Assembly: GCA_000482145.1 (NCBI GenBank)
Contig: AUXH01000325.1
Span: 1-21,417, forward strand
Source: Strigomonas culicis
Lineage: Eukaryota; Euglenozoa; Kinetoplastea; Trypanosomatida; Trypanosomatidae
Reading direction: 5' to 3'
DNA: 21,417 nt
Part shown: positions 7,903-16,973 of the stretch, in pieces
Layout: each line of letters starts with the position of its first letter
Numbering within the stretch: the first letter of the stretch is position 1
Notes under the pieces: generated by a model
Database searches by the model: none
Told to the model about the DNA's origin: nothing
The model's input: only the letters and a program-made list of their open reading frames with translations
Translations under genes and position numbers: made by a program

Positions 7903-10900
7903 CTACAGCAGCGCGACCCCCACGTGCACGTACCCGACCGTACTGCCTGGCATCGCGGACGAAGGCGCCATGATGATGCTGGGCGCTCCCTGCGCTCCGC
8001 TGCCGTCGCCACGAAGGATGCGGTAGTAGCCGTCGAGGCGCTGGAGATAACGCAGCGGCCGCAAGTCGATGCGGGCCTCGCCCATGTACGCGCAGCGCGA
8101 CCAGAAGCGCAGCGCCGCCGCCTCGTCCTCCTCCTCCGCGCTGTGCGCCGTGGCGGTGCTGTTGTCCTGCTGCTGCTGCTGCAGCGCGTTCGCGGCTGCT
8201 ATCTCCCTCTCCCCTCCCTGATAGTGCCACAGGGTCAGCAGCAGCTGCTGCAGGCACGGCTTGCACTTGGCCGCCGGCGGGCTCTCCGGCAGGGCCGCGT
8301 CCGCTGGCAGGAGCGACGACTTCTTCAGCGCGCCGCCACGCAGACCGGCGCGCGCCCGCTCCCGCGCCTCCGGTGCCGCCTGCTGCTGGAGGAACACGCC
8401 CTCGTGCGGGAGGCTCAGAATGCACTCGTAGTCGTAGAAGGGCTTCTGCGAGCTGGCGAGCACGTTGGTGCGGTCGAAGAAGCCGCAGCTCGCCGTGTCG
8501 ACGCCCCACGCGGCCACCGCGGCGGTGTTCGCGCGCTCGGTGCCGCTGAAGATCTCCTCCACCACAAAGAAGGACGACGGCGCCACGAAGGAGTCTTTGC
8601 GCTCCGCGAGGGCCGCGTAGTAGCTCTCCTGGTCCTGGCTCACGCTCACCAGGGGCAGCCGCCGCGCTCCATGGATCGCCACGTGCATGCGGAACCGCCC
8701 GTCACCGCCGACGTAGTGGCACGGCTGCCGATGCGGCGGCGACCACCCGGGCGTGCGCTGGTGGGCCGCCACGTACGGCGTGCCATCCGTCGCCGGCACG
8801 AGGGGACTGACGCCGCGCTCCTCCGTGCTGCGGTGCTGGGACTGCGGCGACGTGCGGCCCCGGTGGCGCCGACTGCCGTCCACGGGCTCCGGCACGACCG
8901 TGCCCTTTCCGTCGTCCGCCCTTCGTGGGGAGGCGGCCGCCGCAGCCTCTTCGGTGGTATCCACCGACACGTGGCTGCCCGCGCGGCTGGACCGCAGCTC
9001 GTAGCACTCGTCGTTCGCCTCGCCGACGCAGACCTGCATCGGGCTCTTGTGATTTGCGGCGGGGGTGGCGCCGCCGGGCGGCGTGCCGGCCGCCAGCGGG
9101 GGCGGCCGCGCGGTGGGCTGCTGCTGCTGCTCTGTGCTGCCCTCACCGGACGTGCCGGCGGCAGGCCGCCCCGCCTCTGCTGGACGCCGCACTCGCACGG
9201 TCAAGTGGCTATACACGTTGTTGCAGTTCGATATCGGCTCCCGCAGGATGATGTCCCGCGACTGGGTATACAGCCCCACGATCGTCAAGCCGAGCAACTC
9301 CTCCGACACCACCTCCCGCGGCGCGTTGGGGTCCTTGTCCGGCAGCAGCTTCGTGCCCGGCACGGAGAGCTGACGCGAGCAGACCTTGTAGCACTCCACG
9401 ACCATCTTGCTCTGGTCCTCCGAGAAGCTACGGACGGAGAGCGAGAGGCAGATGCGGGGCTGCGCCAGCGGCAGCGCGTGCACAAAGGACGAGAAGGGGC
9501 CCGCGGTCGGGTTCTCCGTCGCGACGTCCTTCGACAGCCGGATGCTAAACCGTATCTCCTCCAGATGGCTCGTCATCGTCGTGACGCCGAAGGAGATGTC
9601 GCTGAACCACAGCTCGACGCTCGTGCTGCCGCCCGGAGGGGCCGGCAGGCCCCGGTGCGGGGATGTGCGGCACTCCTGGCGGTCCCACGACAGGTTCAGC
9701 GCCTCGCTCGTGTGGAGCCGGTCCGCGCCGCCGTGCTGCCGCTGCTGCTGCTGCGCCTCGCGCGCCTCCGTCTCGCGCTGCAGCTGCAGCGCGAACTGCT
9801 CCTCGTCGCTCGCGACAGAGGTGTAGAGCGAGTCCAGCTCGTCGTGCGCCGTCGCCGCGGCGGCCCGATCGCCCTCGCCCGCGCGGACCATCGGCGGCGG
9901 GACGGCCGCGCCCCTCGCCGTGTCCGCGGCCAGCACCGGTGTGTGCACGAGGCCGCTGCCGGACTTGCCGCGCGGGCTCCGCCGCAGCGCCTCCGCCGCG
10001 CGGGGCGGCGACGTGGTGGGGTCCGCGTGCGCGTCACCCGTCGGCGCCGCGCTGGCGCCGGACCAGGGCCGCCCGCCGTCCGCGGGTGGCAGGGTGCTAT
10101 CAAGGAGCGCGTTGCTGTGGACCGCCGCGTTCATCCGCTCGCGCAGCTGCATTCCTTTTTGGAGCAAGTCGCTCACGAGGCCGTGGGGCGCCGGAGGGCT
10201 CGGGTACGGCGGCTGCGTGACGACCGACGCGGCGTCGACGGAGGGGTTCGGTAGGATGGTCGACTGCGAGGCGAGGGAGACCGGTGGGAGCGGCGGGCGC
10301 AGGAGCGGCGGCTCCTTGCTCGCCTCGTCCGACACCAGCGACACATCGGCGCTCGGCTTGGTGCTAGTGGTCGCGATAGCGGTTTCGCTGGCAACGGGAG
10401 CGGGTGCCGTGTTGCCCTGGAGCGCCGCCTTCGTGGCCTCCTTACTCGGCGAGTTCTTTCCCGACGTGCGCGTCTTCGGTGGCGGCGTGCCACCGGCCCC
10501 CTTCCTCTCCGACGACGCAGAGAAGAAGCTCACGCTAATGTGCAGCTTCACTTTACCGACCGGCACGACCATGAGGCTGCTGCTGCCGTCGAGCGTCGTC
10601 GTGCCGTCGGCGGACGTGGGTGCGTTGCTATCCGCGCCGTCATTGTTCATCGAGGCGAAGCGCGAGTCGGCCGGTTGGTAATGCGCAACGGTGAACCAGC
10701 CGGTGACCGGCTTGCCGCTGCTGAGCTCCTGCAGCGACACAATCCCCTTGCCTACTCCAAGTGGCGGCCTCCCGCTGTACGTCGAGGGCACGAACACTTG
10801 CAGCTGCAGCCCATTGTGCGGCGACGCGGACATGCTCTGTAGATAGCTATGAAATTTCTCGGCCGAGACCTTGATGGGGTACACCAGCGTCGTGGGGCCG

Positions 10901-11226
10901 CGGCTCGTCATCTGCGGCGTCGCCGGTTGGCATTGCGCCGTGGGGAGCACCTCCCCCCAGAAGAGCGGACTCAGTGCACAGTAGTCGACCGGCACTACGA
11001 ACTTGTTCGGGCTCACGATCCGACTGTTACTAAAGTTGCTGCCGTTAACCGGGTGACTGCTAGAGACGCTGGGATGCGCATTGACGCTCGACTCAAACAG
11101 ACGCACCAGTGGGTTGTGGTTGATCGTTTCGTTATCGAGGATGAGCTTGTCCACACGGATGCGCAGCTCGCCCCTCGTACTAGCATCGACACCGGGTGGC
11201 AGAGGGCTGCCATACACGGTTGGCAT
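7903..11226 (-). CDS. C2CD3-like multi-C2 basal body/centriole protein
   Basis: A protein of 1107 residues. The N-terminal region (about 18-240) matches the order of features I know from C2CD3. GELRIRVDKLIL comes first (19-30), then FWGE (89-92), then KVSAEKFHSYLQSM (119-132), close to the KQF-x-SYL-x-DM motif of C2CD3. GWFTV (176-180) and a final strand GKVKLHISVSF (224-234) follow. Two further C2-like beta-rich regions lie at about 535-690 and 844-1107. Linkers are disordered, with Ser, Pro, Ala and Gln runs. C2CD3 is known to act at the distal centriole and to be required for appendages and cilium assembly, so I infer a role at the flagellar basal body. There are no membrane segments. The start is the first ATG after a strong splice acceptor. 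The protein is shorter than animal C2CD3 (over 2000 residues), so middle C2 domains may be missing. Calcium-binding aspartates are not evident. Confidence 0.72.
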   Translation of the reverse strand: MPTVYGSPLPPGVDASTRGELRIRVDKLILDNETINHNPLVRLFESSVNAHPSVSSSHPVNGSNFSNSRIVSPNKFVVPVDYCALSPLFWGEVLPTAQCQPATPQMTSRGPTTLVYPIKVSAEKFHSYLQSMSASPHNGLQLQVFVPSTYSGRPPLGVGKGIVSLQELSSGKPVTGWFTVAHYQPADSRFASMNNDGADSNAPTSADGTTTLDGSSSLMVVPVGKVKLHISVSFFSASSERKGAGGTPPPKTRTSGKNSPSKEATKAALQGNTAPAPVASETAIATTSTKPSADVSLVSDEASKEPPLLRPPLPPVSLASQSTILPNPSVDAASVVTQPPYPSPPAPHGLVSDLLQKGMQLRERMNAAVHSNALLDSTLPPADGGRPWSGASAAPTGDAHADPTTSPPRAAEALRRSPRGKSGSGLVHTPVLAADTARGAAVPPPMVRAGEGDRAAAATAHDELDSLYTSVASDEEQFALQLQRETEAREAQQQQRQHGGADRLHTSEALNLSWDRQECRTSPHRGLPAPPGGSTSVELWFSDISFGVTTMTSHLEEIRFSIRLSKDVATENPTAGPFSSFVHALPLAQPRICLSLSVRSFSEDQSKMVVECYKVCSRQLSVPGTKLLPDKDPNAPREVVSEELLGLTIVGLYTQSRDIILREPISNCNNVYSHLTVRVRRPAEAGRPAAGTSGEGSTEQQQQPTARPPPLAAGTPPGGATPAANHKSPMQVCVGEANDECYELRSSRAGSHVSVDTTEEAAAAASPRRADDGKGTVVPEPVDGSRRHRGRTSPQSQHRSTEERGVSPLVPATDGTPYVAAHQRTPGWSPPHRQPCHYVGGDGRFRMHVAIHGARRLPLVSVSQDQESYYAALAERKDSFVAPSSFFVVEEIFSGTERANTAAVAAWGVDTASCGFFDRTNVLASSQKPFYDYECILSLPHEGVFLQQQAAPEARERARAGLRGGALKKSSLLPADAALPESPPAAKCKPCLQQLLLTLWHYQGGEREIAAANALQQQQQDNSTATAHSAEEEDEAAALRFWSRCAYMGEARIDLRPLRYLQRLDGYYRILRGDGSGAQGAPSIIMAPSSAMPGSTVGYVHVGVALL

Positions 11227-12178
11227 TTAAAGGTAGACACCGCAATAAGTGTGGAGTTGATGACAGAAGACAAAACAAAGCTAAAGAAGAAAAAAAAAAC
11301 TAGTATACGGACGACAAACACTTTCTACTTTGATGAGTGAACTTCGCTTTTGGCTATAGATATACTTTGTTTTTTCTACCTTGTCCAATTAAGTGATCGT
11401 TAGTGTATACACTACTTGGGGCTTTTCTTCAATGGAAATAATAAAACTAAGAAAACAGCGAATTGGACAGTTTTCTTATGAGTGTATGTATTATGATTGT
11501 CGCTATTATTATTTATAATCTGATTTGTACTGAGAAAGAGAAATCAACGGTATCGTTTTAGTATTAGAGATCTATATGAAATAGGAGTATACAAGTCAAC
11601 TTCACTAATGCCTACTGATTACTTGCTAACTTTAATTCTACTTATATACTTCTTTTTTATTAATTATTATTAAATCCACTTTAGATGTTAGATGCAGAGA
11701 AGAAAAGGAAAAAAAAACGCAGAAAAAGAATAAAGTGAAGGAAGAGGAAATGTGGTATGTAACGGAGATGATATAGGTATTATTCATATATGGTTTATAT
11801 ATAACTAAAATATGTGTTCAATACAGCGTTTCTCCCTTTGCTGCTGTGGTTGGAAGAATTAAGTATTTAAACGTAAGGGGAAAACAATAAGCAACGAATC
11901 TTGTAGAGAGCAACAAGTTAAAAGTAGTATTTTTTTTTTATAAAACACTGTTCTCTTTTCTTTTCTGTGTTTGATATTGATGTTTAGGCAAAACAAAAAA
12001 TATGCTTTTTTTGTTGTCGTTTTCTTTTTTTCTTTTAAAGGAAACCAAAGAGACAGGTGATCCTATTCTTCTACAGCTGATCACAAAAAAAAAAAAGAGA
12101 AAGAAAGAAGTAAATACATCGCAGAAAAAAATCTATACCTGCAATTGTTTTCGAGCCACACCATCAATTTGCCGTCGC
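11227..12178. other. AT-rich intergenic region (R3H gene 3' UTR)
   Basis: This is 952 bases of low-GC sequence with many A and T homopolymers. A 64-codon plus-strand frame near 12002-12196 is made mostly of homopolymer codons and looks spurious. The stretch should be the 3' UTR of the R3H-domain gene plus the leader of the C2CD3-like gene. Confidence 0.65.
11281..11299 (-). promoter_or_regulatory. trans-splice acceptor for the C2CD3-like gene
   Basis: On the minus strand a T9 run followed by CTTCTTTAG gives AG at 11282-11281. No other AG occurs before the ATG at 11226, which leaves a 54-nt, pyrimidine-rich 5' UTR without an upstream ATG. This is the clearest acceptor in the window. Confidence 0.75.
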
Positions 12179-13987
12179 TCATGTACTTGTCGTTGACTGC
12201 TGTAGTGCCACGAAGTCGTCTCTGTTCAGCTCCAGCTGCGGCTCGTAGATGATAATCTCATCGTCGGCGAGGTGCCCGTTGACCGTGAGGCACACCGTTG
12301 TGTTGCTCGTCCGGTCGGAGTTTCGTATGATAGCATCCTCCTTGTCAACAAATCCGCTCGGGTGCCCGTCCACGCTCGAGGAGGGGAATGTCTCTCCTGT
12401 GGCCTCCCCCAAGTCCAGCGGCGTCATGGGCTCTTTCTCGCCCACGCCGCCCGCTATCGCCGGGGAGGCCTGCGGGACTTGCTGCGGCGTGTTGTTCACG
12501 GACAGGCTATGCTTCTGCGGCAGCAGCTTCTTCTTGCTGTACAACAGGTGGAGCAGCGGCAAGTGCGGCAGCGTGGTCGTCCGCACCCGCGTCTTCTTGC
12601 TCCTTGGCAGGCACACGTAGGTGTGCTTCACGCTGCCGTCGGCCGACAGCCGGGACTCCGAGACGAGCTGGTAGTAGGTCGCGACGCCGTGGCACACGAG
12701 ACGGCCGTAGCCGTCGCGGAAGTGGAAGACAAGAGACTCCTCCGTCGGGCCGCGTTGGATGTACTCGACGAAGAGCGCCTCGAGGTCCTCGATCTGCTTC
12801 GTGAGGTACTCGCTGTTCAGCGCGTGCTGCAGCTCCCCGCGCAGCCGCGTGTTGAGAAGGTGGAAGCGGTACTCCGGTGCGTCCACGTCGACCGGCGCGC
12901 TGCTCGCCTCGTGGCGGCGGTGCACCGTCGGCGCGACGCCGAGCCGCTCCATGGCGCGCTCCTGCGCCTCGCCCTCGAGGTCGAAGGCGGCCAGCACCTC
13001 CGGCGGCAGGTCCGCGAAGGTCGGCGCCACCGCGGGTGAGTCCGCCAGCACGCCGTCCTTCGCGCGCTGCGCGCGCGCCTGCGCGAGGATCTCGCGCCCC
13101 ATCTCCGACGCGAAGTGGTCGTTCAGCAGGCGGTTCCGCAGCTTCTTGTTGCGCGGCGCGTGGATGCCCGGGTACTTCTTGTAGCGCGGGCGGTTGATCT
13201 TGATCTTGCGGTGGCTGCCGAGCTCCGTGTCGGTGAGCGGGCGGCGCGCCCTGGGGTCCAGCACGGTGGCGTCGCACAGCGTCGTCACCTTGCGGTTGAA
13301 GCCCATGTCGACGTCGCTCGGCTCCGAGATATCCTCGCGGTTCACCACGAGGTCCCCCTCGCTGCTGTACCCGACGCTGCGGCTCACGATCTTGTGCTTG
13401 CCGTGGCGGTACACGTCGTACGTGTGGAAGTGCATTTCCTGGTCGTACGACATGTGCCCATTCTGGATCGTCAGGTTCTCGGTCGTCTGCTCGCGCAGCG
13501 CCTCGGCCGGTGTCACGTGCGACTCGAAGTTGTCCGTGATCTCCATCCCGCGCTTGGAGTGGCTCTTCTTCTGGTACCGGGGTGTGATGAGCGGCACCGG
13601 GTTCGTGCGCGGCCCCATCGGCGGCGTGTGGCCGCGCGAGCGTGATTCGGCCGGATCGATGTGCGCGGCGCTCCGCGGCGTGCTAGCCGCGCTGCTCGCG
13701 TCCGCGGCGGAGGAGATGCAGGGCGACGACTGGCGGCTGCCGCCGCGGCCCGGCCCCAGCCCCACCGGCGGCACCGCGAGCGGCTCCGCGCACGGCGCTT
13801 GGAGAGGGGAAGTGCGGCCGTAGGCAGCGGTGTTGGTGGCAGCGCGCTCACTCACATGCATCGGGCCAGACGCCGGCGGTGGGCCGAAGTGCACCGCGGG
13901 GGAGACCATCTTTGTGTTTACCACGTTGAAGCCCTTCTTGGCGGGCACGGGGTCCTGCGTGAGCGGTGAAAGGCCGGACGACGACAT
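12179..13987 (-). CDS. R3H domain protein with R3H-associated N-terminal region (R3HDM4-like)
   Basis: A 602-residue soluble protein. Residues 1-140 are Ser/Pro/Ala-rich and probably disordered. A basic block INRPRYKKYPGIHAPRNKKLR (264-284) opens a helical region up to about 385 that resembles the R3H-associated domain found with R3HDM4. The R3H domain spans about 390-450, with the defining Arg-x3-His as RLVCH (R429, H433), followed by VATYYQLVSES (435-445), typical of the family. R3H domains bind single-stranded nucleic acid, so RNA binding is likely (inference); the specific process is unknown. A basic Leu/Lys segment (462-491) and a Thr/Ser-rich acidic tail follow. The start is the first ATG after a candidate acceptor at 14016-14015. 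Trypanosomatids rely on post-transcriptional control, which fits an RNA-binding role but does not show one. Confidence 0.72.
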   Translation of the reverse strand: MSSSGLSPLTQDPVPAKKGFNVVNTKMVSPAVHFGPPPASGPMHVSERAATNTAAYGRTSPLQAPCAEPLAVPPVGLGPGRGGSRQSSPCISSAADASSAASTPRSAAHIDPAESRSRGHTPPMGPRTNPVPLITPRYQKKSHSKRGMEITDNFESHVTPAEALREQTTENLTIQNGHMSYDQEMHFHTYDVYRHGKHKIVSRSVGYSSEGDLVVNREDISEPSDVDMGFNRKVTTLCDATVLDPRARRPLTDTELGSHRKIKINRPRYKKYPGIHAPRNKKLRNRLLNDHFASEMGREILAQARAQRAKDGVLADSPAVAPTFADLPPEVLAAFDLEGEAQERAMERLGVAPTVHRRHEASSAPVDVDAPEYRFHLLNTRLRGELQHALNSEYLTKQIEDLEALFVEYIQRGPTEESLVFHFRDGYGRLVCHGVATYYQLVSESRLSADGSVKHTYVCLPRSKKTRVRTTTLPHLPLLHLLYSKKKLLPQKHSLSVNNTPQQVPQASPAIAGGVGEKEPMTPLDLGEATGETFPSSSVDGHPSGFVDKEDAIIRNSDRTSNTTVCLTVNGHLADDEIIIYEPQLELNRDDFVALQQSTTST

Positions 13988-14014
13988 TCAGAAGGCTCAC
14001 AGTAGGATACAATG

Positions 14015-14046
14015 CTGTTAGTTTTGTTTTGAATAAGAAAAATAAT
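14015..14046 (-). promoter_or_regulatory. candidate trans-splice acceptor for the R3H gene
   Basis: A T-rich tract on the minus strand (about 14046-14029) is followed by AG at 14016-14015. The resulting 5' UTR is about 27 nt. A much stronger TC repeat lies further upstream and could drive an alternative site. Confidence 0.5.
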
Positions 14047-14263
14047 AATGATAAAACCAATAAAAGTAGCAATCGTATTTCGCGTTTTTTTGTTTTTTAA
14101 TAAGTAAAAAAGAAAAAAGAAAACAATCACAAAAAACAATAACAAGTATATGAAAACTGTAAAAGGAAAAAAATGATAAGAAGATAGGAATTCAACTAGT
14201 ATTAGAGAAGCAAAAGCAATAATGAGAATCGCTTATAGACCTATCTAGCGAAGCGTGCGTGAT

Positions 14264-14283
14264 GAGAGAGAGAGAGAGAGAGA
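14264..14283. repeat. (GA)n microsatellite; a (TC)n polypyrimidine tract in the transcribed sense
   Basis: About 20 bases of alternating G and A on the plus strand. Read in the direction of transcription it is a perfect TC run about 280 nt upstream of the R3H start codon, with an AG about 20 nt further on near 14245. It could act as a competing splice signal. Confidence 0.95.
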
Positions 14284-14528
14284 AGAGGAAGAAGAGAAAG
14301 AAACAAAGCTCATGAAGTACATGTACACACCTTCTTCTTGTACTTTCTCCAATAATCTCCGCTGCGCAGAAATGCGGACCGGTAATAAGACACGCACAAT
14401 GCACTTCCATAATCTAGTTACTATTAGAAGAAGAAAAAAGAATATAAATGTGAGCAAATAGACGTCCGCGCCCCGTGCCGCACCTTCCCGCCGCTGTTGT
14501 GTGACTTGCGGCTACAAGAGAGGCATCT

Positions 14529-16973
14529 CTAGTAGCCGGTCTCACCCGTCGAGTTGTAAAACGTTTTGCCACGCATCTGGAGGGCCTCCTCGCGCCGCGC
14601 GTGGGCGTCCACGTTGTGCGGAATGCGCAGCTGGGCGTCCAGGTCCGAGGTGCCGTACTCGTGCGGCAGCTTGCGGGACAGCTTGGCCATCAGGTTGTGC
14701 TGGTTGGCACCCAGCACGGCCTCGAAGAGGTCCGCATCCAGCACGACGCCGTCGCCGCACGCTTCCAGAAACACCATCGCAGCGCTGTCGCGGCTGTCCG
14801 CCGCCTGAATCAGCAGCGTGTACAAGGCCGCGTCCGGGGCGACCGCCGGCTCCCCGCTGGGGCACCGCAGCACGTGGTCGTTGAAGATGGCCAACGTCGA
14901 CGAGAAGTCCGGCGGCGCCAGGGTGCCGTACATGCGCATCATGATCTCCACCAGCTCCCGCTTCTCCCTCACGTCGAGCGTGAAGCGGGCGCGTATGAAC
15001 CGAAAGAGCGACTCCGCGTGGTCGAGGCAGTGCTCGTGGGCACAACGGCGAAGGATGGCCGCCCACACAAAGAACGGGACGTCGCCGTCGCCGTTGGGGC
15101 GCGACGCAGAGGCCAGCTTCAGCACCTGCATGGTGCTCGCGACGGAGAGACCCGTCATGAGGTCGGACAGGACGCCCCACGGCGCGCGCTGCAGCACGGG
15201 GAGCGGGATCAGCTGGCGCACATCCTTCGCGACGAGGTCGCGCAGCCCGCCGTCCATCTTCATCGACTTACTCGCCGCCATCAGCTTCGCCAGCAGACGG
15301 AGCTGCACCTCCTGCAGCGTCGCCTCCGTCAGAGGCGCGCCGCCGCGCTGCCCCGGCTGCGGCACCCAGGAAGGGTAGCGCGCGCGCAGCGCCGCCCAGG
15401 GCAGCGTGAGGCAGCCGGGGGGGCCGGCCGTGCCGTCCGCCAGCCACAGGCCGCGCCTGTTGCTCTCCTGGAAGTACCGCATCACCCGCTCCACGTCCCG
15501 CTGTGCGGCGGCCCACGACAGCATCGCGTGCACGACGCCGTAGGGCAGCGGCGACCGATCGGCCGCTGCCGTCGCGGCGTCAGGAGTCGGCGCGTCCGCG
15601 TCCGCCGCAACCAGGTCCGCAAGAAAGGACGCGGCCAGGTCGCCCTCCCTGCCATTCTCATCGTCCGCGCGCAGCTCCGCGTCCTCCGCGAAGAGGTGGC
15701 GCTTCTTGGCCGCCGCGCGCTCGGCGTCGAAGAAGGCAAGACACTTCTCCCACCACAAATCCATCAGCTTGGGTGCGACGTGCGTGACGGCGCAGAGGGA
15801 CAGAAACGTGCCCCACAGCTCCGCGCTGACGTACTCCACGGCGGGCGGCGCGCGGCCCGCCGCGTCCGCCGCGCTGGTGTGACCGGCCGCAGCGTCGCGC
15901 AGGAGCGACGCCGGGTAGTGGCACTGGCCGGCCCGGTGGTGCGAGAGGGCGTGCCCCATGTAGTAGCCGGCCATGTCGCCGGCCTGCGCGCGGTGCAGCG
16001 TCTTTACCTCGCCGACCACAAGGTCGTCCGCCTTTACTTTCATCGCCGCGGGGGTGGAGGCGGAGGAGGGGGAAGGGGATGCAGCGGCCGCGGTGGCACC
16101 GTCGGCATCCGCGCCGCTCTCCTTCTTCTCCTCCACTGGTGTCGCCGCGGCTGTCGGCACCGCACCGGGCTCTCTTGTCACTAGGAGTAAGCTGCAGAGG
16201 AGCGACTGATACACCGGGGCGGTGGGCTCGATCAGGTCGCACGTGCGCATCTCGTCGAGTAGCATCCGCATCTGCGCCTCATCTTCCACCAGCGCGCTCG
16301 CGATGAGTGTCGCGTAGAACTTCAGCGTGTGGGCAACCATCGCGTCGCCGCTTTCCACCGTACCTGCCTGCGCGCCGCGGAGGTAATCCTGCTTCAGCGA
16401 GCGGACGTGCTGGCGGCGGAGGTGCATGGTCGTGGTCGCCCCCGTCACAGGAGCCGCTGTGGCAGAGACGCGCAGCAACCTCTCTCGGAAGTGCCTCGCG
16501 GCCTCGACGTCGGACCACAGATCGAGTAGATGCGCGGCCAGTTCCCTTCGCGGGGCTGTCAGGTGCGCCTCGACGTAGCTGTCCTTATAGCAGGCGCGGC
16601 GGTCTTCGAGCAGGGCGGCGAAGTTTTCCAGAAGCGCAGCGTGGGCCTGCTGCGCGTCCACGACGGCGCGCGCGAGGGCCTCGACGCTTTCTGCGGTGTG
16701 GCACACGGACGTCCGCTGCGCGGTGCCGTTGCTTGTCTCTTGCGGCTGCGAGCCAGGCGACGTGGCGCAGTGCCGTTTTGAAATCAAAAGCCCACTGCCC
16801 TCATGGCGCGCTGAATCGCTCGTGTGTAGAGCTCTTATGGTGGCACGGACGGAGGGGCAGCGCTGGTCACACGTGGAGCTATAGGAACGAGGCGAAGTGT
16901 GGCTGCGTGCAATGCAGGTGCCCACGCAGGCGGAGGCAGCGCAGGAGGCGTGTTTTCGCAAAAGCCGTTGCAT
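14529..16973 (-). CDS. Probable mitochondrial PPR-type helical-repeat protein
   Basis: An 814-residue protein. The N-terminus (1 to about 60) is rich in Arg, Ser, Ala and Cys and poor in acidic residues, as in a mitochondrial targeting peptide. After about residue 95 it is nearly all helical. Helix pairs with PPR spacing include 218-265 (FYATLIASALVEDEAQMRML, then DEMRTCDLIEP and VYQSLL), 479-503 (VVHAMLSWAAAQRDVERVMR onward), 634-662 (FFVWAAILRRCAHEHCLDHA onward) and 716-760 (ALYTLLIQAADSRDSAAMVF onward). Low-complexity inserts at 274-315 and 420-475 break the array. PPR proteins bind RNA in organelles; in trypanosomatids many belong to the mitochondrial ribosome or to RNA processing complexes. 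I infer such a role but cannot name the subunit. The repeats are degenerate and other alpha-solenoid families are possible. The start follows a good acceptor and gives a full targeting peptide. Confidence 0.62.
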   Translation of the reverse strand: MQRLLRKHASCAASACVGTCIARSHTSPRSYSSTCDQRCPSVRATIRALHTSDSARHEGSGLLISKRHCATSPGSQPQETSNGTAQRTSVCHTAESVEALARAVVDAQQAHAALLENFAALLEDRRACYKDSYVEAHLTAPRRELAAHLLDLWSDVEAARHFRERLLRVSATAAPVTGATTTMHLRRQHVRSLKQDYLRGAQAGTVESGDAMVAHTLKFYATLIASALVEDEAQMRMLLDEMRTCDLIEPTAPVYQSLLCSLLLVTREPGAVPTAAATPVEEKKESGADADGATAAAASPSPSSASTPAAMKVKADDLVVGEVKTLHRAQAGDMAGYYMGHALSHHRAGQCHYPASLLRDAAAGHTSAADAAGRAPPAVEYVSAELWGTFLSLCAVTHVAPKLMDLWWEKCLAFFDAERAAAKKRHLFAEDAELRADDENGREGDLAASFLADLVAADADAPTPDAATAAADRSPLPYGVVHAMLSWAAAQRDVERVMRYFQESNRRGLWLADGTAGPPGCLTLPWAALRARYPSWVPQPGQRGGAPLTEATLQEVQLRLLAKLMAASKSMKMDGGLRDLVAKDVRQLIPLPVLQRAPWGVLSDLMTGLSVASTMQVLKLASASRPNGDGDVPFFVWAAILRRCAHEHCLDHAESLFRFIRARFTLDVREKRELVEIMMRMYGTLAPPDFSSTLAIFNDHVLRCPSGEPAVAPDAALYTLLIQAADSRDSAAMVFLEACGDGVVLDADLFEAVLGANQHNLMAKLSRKLPHEYGTSDLDAQLRIPHNVDAHARREEALQMRGKTFYNSTGETGY

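Larger units (their letters stand above)
13988..14528. other. AT-rich intergenic region with a GA/TC repeat (PPR gene 3' UTR)
   Basis: This is 541 bases with no convincing coding frame. It holds a (GA)n tract, which is (TC)n on the transcribed strand, and the R3H gene acceptor. Short minus-strand frames here are low-complexity and hydrophobic, made from T-rich sequence. Confidence 0.65.

Noticed and set aside
7741..10254. An 837-codon open frame on the plus strand, opposite the C2CD3-like gene
   Set aside because: It is a GC-rich shadow of the minus-strand gene: very rich in Arg and Ala, no recognisable domain, no acceptor signal in the right direction, and against the direction of every other gene.
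12002..12196. A 64-codon plus-strand frame before the R3H gene end
   Set aside because: Built from homopolymer runs (Phe and Lys blocks) and running into the antisense of the R3H gene.
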